Below the pieces are notes generated by a model that searched no databases, was not told where the DNA came from, and saw nothing but the letters and a program-made list of their open reading frames with translations. Below are positions 58,291 to 64,000 of a stretch of 64,000 nucleotides of DNA, one piece after another. How positions within the stretch are numbered: position 1 is the stretch's first letter; each line of letters begins with the position of its first letter. This DNA comes from Saposhnikovia divaricata (taxonomy: Eukaryota > Streptophyta > Magnoliopsida > Apiales > Apiaceae). The stretch lies in NCBI GenBank assembly GCA_036435485.1, contig CM071595.1, forward strand, positions 103,780,580-103,844,579. The letters are read 5' to 3'. The position numbers and the translations under genes are program-made.

Positions 58291-61039
58291 ACTTAAATAT
58301 TTTCCTCCGAGGTAATCTCGATATATCAAGGAATATTGACTCCCGGTCTATTTTTGATTAATAAGATGTATACGCCCTTCTATGAGGGCCTTACAATAAC
58401 CGGCTTATAACTGATATATAACTATCTAGCTTATAAGCCAACAATAACATTCAGGGAACAAGTATATCAATTCAACTTGAAAGTAGGCATGCATGCAATG
58501 GCATATGTATATCAGCAATCATATATATATATTTATTCAATCACAACAACAGCCTAAAAGAAGGGAATTGAAACTTGCCTGGTAGTCGAGTACGGTAAGG
58601 GGTAGTGGTAGCGGGTCCCGGTTCAGCTTGGTGATCTATAAATAGCCAAGGCATTCGGGATTAATCACTTAACATATTAAAAGTTAAGTTACACTTAAAT
58701 CGAAACACATTCTCGAGTTATCTCGTTATACCCCCTTTAGTGGATTACTTTTATCACTGATCCGACCCGACATTCGTTCGTTAATACGACATGTCATTGT
58801 ACTTATACTTGGGACATACTTAATTCATATGAGTTCTAAAGTCGATCGTTACGAACCAATATTATACTCCGAGTTTTATCGCCCGTTTTCTAAGTGTTTT
58901 ACCGAAGTTATAAAAGAGTCATCTTTTAGGGGTTCGTTCGCGTTTAACCTCGACTCGAACATTTTTAATAAATCGAAAAATGATCCTTTTGACATACGAT
59001 TTTCTTTCACACCTTCCTTTTTACCTCTAGTATTTATTTACCAAGATTCGCCATGACGTTACATAGTTTACGAGGGTTCAATTACAGTTACGAACTTTCG
59101 TTTACGGATTCGAACTACTTTTAGTAATTTGGTCATAAATCCTAAACCGTAAGTCCGTTTTACGTGATCTTTATATCAAAACGAAGCTTAGAACATTACC
59201 TATCCTATCATGGCAGATGAGGTCTCTGGAAAGTAGGGGTTCGACATGGAAAATGGCATACAAAACATGGTATTGTAAAATCGGGCATTATAACGGCTGT
59301 AAATCGAATATCTACCAATTTCGAATCTTCCCATAAACATAGTATCCAACCCAAACATCATATACATGACTTATACACATGAACTGAGGCCAAGCAATGC
59401 CTTTCCATTCATCTAGCTATTTACATCATTAATCCAAAATCCATACATAATCATGCTTATAATCTTAACATAACCATAACTAAGTTATAACTATCATAAA
59501 CATGCTTAAATCTCAAACAAGGGTTAGGGTTTCAAGAGCTTTATACCTTCCTTAGATATTGATATAGCCTTACTAAGCCTTGTATGGTCCTTAGGAGTGA
59601 TTATGCTTGCTAGATTAACCATGGAAAATCAAGAAAACAAAGTTAGTACTTGATGAACACTATTCACCCTCCTCTTGTTTGATTTTTTTGAAAATGGAAA
59701 AGGATGAGTTTGAAGCTAAGATTTTGAGGAGATAAGTTTTATGAAATTTAAGACTCACCTTAATTATTTCAAGAGCAAACAATGGTGGGAAGGTGGAGTT
59801 TGGATTTGGAATTTATGTTGAGGCCGAATGGAATGGAAATGGGGGGGAGTGTTCTTGCTCTTTTCTTTGTATTTGTTGATTGTAATAGTGTTTAAAGTGA
59901 TTTTGTGAGATAATATCTCATCCAAGTGGTGCTAGTGGAGTGTGATGCATTGGATGAGGTAATTAGCATGGACAAGTGTTGTGTTTTCCATGGTTGAAAG
60001 CTTAACCAAGGGTTTTTGATTTCTAAGTACTAGTTATGCTCCAATTAATCTAGTTACTCTTGCCCACTTGGTTACTAGATATTTATACTAGTAGCTTACA
60101 CAAGACTCTTGCTTCCTCTGCTTGTTTCTGTGTCCGGTTATTACCCGTTTCGATTGATCATTCGTAGGAATATTTCACGGATTTCTAATTAGGGTTTACC
60201 GGGAATCCTTTTTAATATTAATACTTTCATTCTCCATCTTTCATTCTAACTTTCTAATTTATATTCCTTAAATCCATTCGTTAAATACTTAAGGCTATCA
60301 GTGTCTAGGGAACTCTCGGAGAAAATAAAAGTGCGGTTTTTCAGAATCCGACAGCTTTTACATACACTTATTTTCCCCCTGGATCACTAATACGAACTCG
60401 GAAATCCGTTCCGAATGCTTCTATATAGTGTCGTCTCATATTATTATATACTCCCACCAAAACACTATTCATTCTGTATTCTTTACTTGTTCTCTTAGGG
60501 TGGTACAATTGTCCGTATTCTCTTTCGATAGTTCCTTATCCTTTTTACGGAACTACTGGATTAATCGTTACCGATCTGGATGACATGAGAATATTCTCCT
60601 GCTTGAAATTGCCATATCTTATTCCCTTAGAAGATATATTATTCTTACCTATGTTGTTACCCTTTAGCATTCTTCAAGACATAGAAATAATAAAGTCGAA
60701 TTCCATTCATTTTTTCCAAATATCAATTATTACATTGTAGCCATAACCACTCCTCAGTGGTTTCCTACCTTCATTCTTAAATTAATATAATAACATCCCA
60801 AAATATCAAATCCTCAAAGTTAATATCTCAATTCTTGGATTATAATAATATTTAATCCACTGTCCAGTCAAATATTATACCGAAAAGAATTTGGAATTTC
60901 TGAATTCCGATCGTCTCTGCATTCACTTATTTCCTCCGCGTATTACTAATATGACTTCGAAACATCCATATCACGTCCCGTACATAGGGTGGAGTGAAAA
61001 GTTTTCCAACTTACAAAATCACTATTCATCCACCAAATT

Positions 61040-61112
61040 ACTATGCACGTACAGGAAACACTATGCACGTACGGGAAATACTATGCACGTATGGGAAACA
61101 CCATGCACGTAC
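61040..61112. repeat. 20-bp tandem repeat ACTATGCACGTACGGGAAAC
   Basis: Three full units and one partial, each with CACGTA, in U3 of the full B LTR. Absent from the outer B LTR piece at 52087-52603. Confidence 0.85.
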
Positions 61113-61380
61113 TCATTTCCCTTCAAGGATCCATTAGCTCCTTCCTGGATGGTAGATTATTCTTATCTAGGTCCTTAACCATCGAATTACTCTATTCTGA
61201 CAATATACCAATGCATCAGGATCATTGTCCAAAGCAATATCCATTCATTACCATCATTGTTCTTTGAAACCACCATTCATTAGAGCTGGTGACCTTGTTG
61301 TCGGAATCATTGTTCCTCATTTTATCATTACTTAATAAAAAGTTTTAATTATATCCAAAATTTGGGGTTCTTACATCCCT

Positions 61381-64000
61381 GGACACTGATAGACTTAATA
61401 ATTTAACGAAGGGATTTAAGGAATATAAATTCGAAAGTTAGTAAGAAAGATGGAGAATGATAGTATTAATATTAAGAAGATTTCCGGTAAACCCTAATTA
61501 GAAATTCGTGAAATATTCCTACGAACGATCAATCGAAACGAGTAATAACCGGACAAAAGAAACAAGCAGAGGAAGCAAGAGTCATGCATAAGCCACTAGA
61601 AAATATCTAGCAACCAAGTGGGCTCAAGTAACTAGCTTGGTTATGGAATGAACAAGTACTTAGCTAAATCCAACTCCAAGTTAGCTAGCAACCATTTAAA
61701 ACACAACACATGTCTTGCCCAATTGCATCATCTAGTGCATCACACTCCACTAACACAACCAAGATGAGATATTATCTAGCAAAGGATCACTTTATGCATT
61801 ATTACCACAAAACAAATCAAGAAAACACAAACTCTCTCAAAACTGCCCAGCAGAAATACTCTCCAAAAACAAATTCATATCTCCATTTCTATCCATCATA
61901 AAATCACCAAATTTTAACCATAGCCTCTCCACTCCATGGGTAATATTCGCTCAAAATTTCATGGCCAACAAAGTAGTATAGCCTAGTCAAATCCATGCTC
62001 AAAGTTGGGGAAACAAATCTGCCCAGTTTCTGTCCAGCAGAAAAAGAGGGCTCAAAACCCTAGCTAGGAAGTTTCATATCTGATGATCTAGGACTCAAAA
62101 CAAAGCTTATGAAGAGCCCAAGAAGTGGTAAAAATTTGAGAGCTAGATTCTTATTTTTCAATTTTCTATGATTTTTACAATTTTAGGGTGAATAGTAACT
62201 TCCAAGAACTAATCTTTGATTTCTTGTTTTCTTTGGTTGATCCAAGATTTGTTAAGGCTATACAAGGACTAGATCAAACTTAGTAAGGATAGTAGATACT
62301 CCAAGGAAGGTAATCATCTCAAGAAACCCTAGCTCTTAGTTAAGTTTTGATGATTATTGGATGATTTTGAGATTAGTTATGAAATGGTGTATTATAAGCA
62401 TGATTATGTAATTAGCTTTATTGATCTAAGAGATATAATGAATATGATGGTGAAGTATGATATTTATGGACTTGTTGAGATGAGAATCATGTGTATAAGA
62501 TGTATGTATTCCCGGTGTGGCTTGGAGATTGTTGTAACAATTTGGAAACGTCCGATTTATAGCAGTCGTAATGCCCGAATTTCGTTAACCTCTATAAAAC
62601 CGTACATAACAGTTAGGATGAGTTTCTGGCCTTGATGAATAAATGACATGTCCTTATAGATCTCGAGCCATAGATCGTTTTGGCGCAGGAATCGAAACAT
62701 TCCGACTTGCGATTTAGGAGTTATGGTCAAATTACTAAAATTGGTTCGGAACCGTAGTAAAAGTTCGTAACTTCAATTGAACCCCCGTAAAGCATGTTAC
62801 TTAGTGGAGAATCTTGGTAAATAAATACTAGAGGTCATAAGGAAGGTATGAGAGAAAACCACATGTCAAGCGGATCGTTTTCTAATTTTATAAAAATGTT
62901 TGAATCGAAGTTAAACGCGAACGAACCCCTTAAAAGTATAACTTTGGTTATAACTTAGAAAACGAACAATAAAACTCGAGGTATAATCTCGGTTCGTAAT
63001 CGATCGACTTTAGAACTTATACGACTTAAGTATATACCAAGTGTGGGTATGATGACATGTCTTAATAACGATCAAATGTCGGATCGTATCGGTGATAAAA
63101 AGAGTTACACTAAAAGGGTATAACGAGATAATTCGCAAACGTGTTTCGACTTAAGTGAAGTTTATACTTAGACTTTTAAAAGGTGTTAAGTGGTTAATCT
63201 CGAATGTTCTGATTGTTTATAGATCATCGAGCAGACCCAGGACACGCTATCTCTACCCACGCCCGATTACCAGGCAAGTTTCCAATACCTTGGAACTGTT
63301 GTTGTGATAATATGTATATATGTTGTTTCTGATACATATGCCATAGCATGCATGCCTATTGTCAAATTATATTATGATACCTGTTCCCTGAACTGATATT
63401 GGCTTATAGACTAGATACGAATTATCAGTTATAAGCCGGATTGTTTTGGTAAGACCCTTTGCGAAGGGCATATGATATTCATTCTTAAATATAGACCGGG
63501 AGTCGGTATTTTGAGATATAGATAGTCGTGGAAACCCGGAGGGATTCCAACGACAGATTATTATTTATCTGAGGAATGTTATTATTAAACGTTATTTATA
63601 TTTCCATAAAGTATCAATTACTTGGAAATCTTTCGAGGAATTTTATTCGAGTATTATCTCAGTCGAGAGATATTAAATGAATGTTAGTTTCGAATATTCA
63701 TTTAGAGTTGATTATTTAATGAATATTATTTTGATATTCATTAGAATGTTATTTATTAAATGAATATTACTTTCGAATATTCATTTAAGGTTTATGTACT
63801 TAAGGAATATTATTTTAAAATATTTATTGGAAGTTCTGATTACTTAAGGGATATTATTTCGAATATTCCTTTAAAGTTTTGATTACTAAATGAATATTAT
63901 TTGGATATTCATTTAGAAAATTATTTATTAAATGAATATTATTTTCAAATATTCATTTAAGGTTTGACTTATTTATTGAATATTATTTTAAATACTTATT
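61381..64000 (+). repeat. Family B LTR (outer, + orientation), second piece, runs off the window
   Basis: Continues 52603 across the TSD. It reads as the inverse of 60310 back to about 57600 of the inner LTR, with clear divergence. It includes a GAATATTC-rich array from 63640. No gene: the 92-codon frame at 62357-62635 has no motif and is not shared in frame by the other B LTRs. Confidence 0.75.

Larger units (their letters stand above)
52604..61375 (-). mobile_element. Inner family B insertion: one full and one truncated LTR
   Basis: The TSD TCCCT (52599-52603 and 61376-61380) proves one insertion event for the whole 8772 bp. Element orientation is -: the 5' LTR is 56259-61375 and the truncated 3' LTR is 52604-56258. 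No primer site, gag or pol lies between them, so the internal region and the start of the 3' LTR were lost. There is no gene. Its ends (GTTACA, TGTAAGAACCCC) and the CCCCAGATCCGGGG motif relate it to family A. Confidence 0.85.
56259..61375 (-). repeat. Full 5' LTR of inner family B insertion (5117 bp)
   Basis: In element orientation begins TGTAAGAACCCC at 61375 and ends GGGGGTGTTACA at 56259. The U3 part contains a diverged internal duplication (60330-60460 resembles 60890-61000) and a 20-bp tandem repeat (61040-61112). No coding gene; short open frames in both LTR copies lack motifs. Confidence 0.85.

Overview
This window is repeat-dominated nuclear DNA of a flowering plant, probably a eudicot with a large genome. 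The evidence is the plant-specific retroelement lineages (Tat and Tekay-type Ty3/gypsy, Ty1/copia with plant-type LTRs, a plant RTE LINE) and a captured fragment of a plant UDP-arabinose 4-epimerase gene. I found no intact ordinary host gene, no tRNA or rRNA gene and no CRISPR array. Nearly everything is transposable elements, many nested in one another, and several insertions can be proved by target-site duplications (TSDs) read directly from the sequence.

Layout, 1-27 kb. Positions 1 to about 8260 are the 3' part of a Tat-lineage Ty3/gypsy element on the + strand. Its pol has three in-frame stops. Downstream, on the opposite strand, lies a spliced accessory gene of 693 codons plus stop (4160-6411), and then the 3' LTR. 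A Ty1/copia LTR on the - strand (start 26980) is split by two members of one Tekay-type family, here called A. One is a complete 13.4-kb element (8740-22117, TSD TATCC) with two 3470-bp LTRs, tRNA-Met primer site, an extra ORF ahead of gag, and a gag-pol with two nonsense codons. The other is a solo LTR (23361-26858, TSD TTTAT).

Layout, 27-45 kb. An unidentified decayed reading frame (26981-27785, resuming near 33558) is split by a hAT-like element. That element is itself split by a 5.1-kb Pack-CACTA transposon (28011-33097, TSD TTT) carrying spliced fragments of a MUR4/UXE-type epimerase gene and a spastin-like AAA ATPase gene. An AT-rich degenerate repeat follows, then a non-coding LTR element with giant LTRs (family C, 34997-43447, TSD ATAAT), and a micron-like MITE set in AT repeats with a fold-back MITE inside it.

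Layout, 45-64 kb. A 5'-truncated RTE LINE (- strand) and a second fold-back MITE precede a Ty1/copia element (- strand, 48493-52086) with a 185-bp LTR. Its RNase H region carries a hAT-like insert flanked by unusually long (about 265 bp) direct duplications. The copia pol is interrupted at 52087 by a + strand LTR of family B. That LTR is interrupted in turn (TSD TCCCT) by an oppositely oriented B insert made of one full and one truncated LTR (52604-61375). The outer B LTR runs off the window end.

Families A, B and C share terminal and internal LTR motifs and appear to be related Tekay-type lineages. The items most worth following up are the spliced antisense gene of the Tat element, the histone-H3-tail-like small ORF in family A LTRs, the extra ORF of element A, the Pack-CACTA gene captures, and the unidentified decayed ORF.
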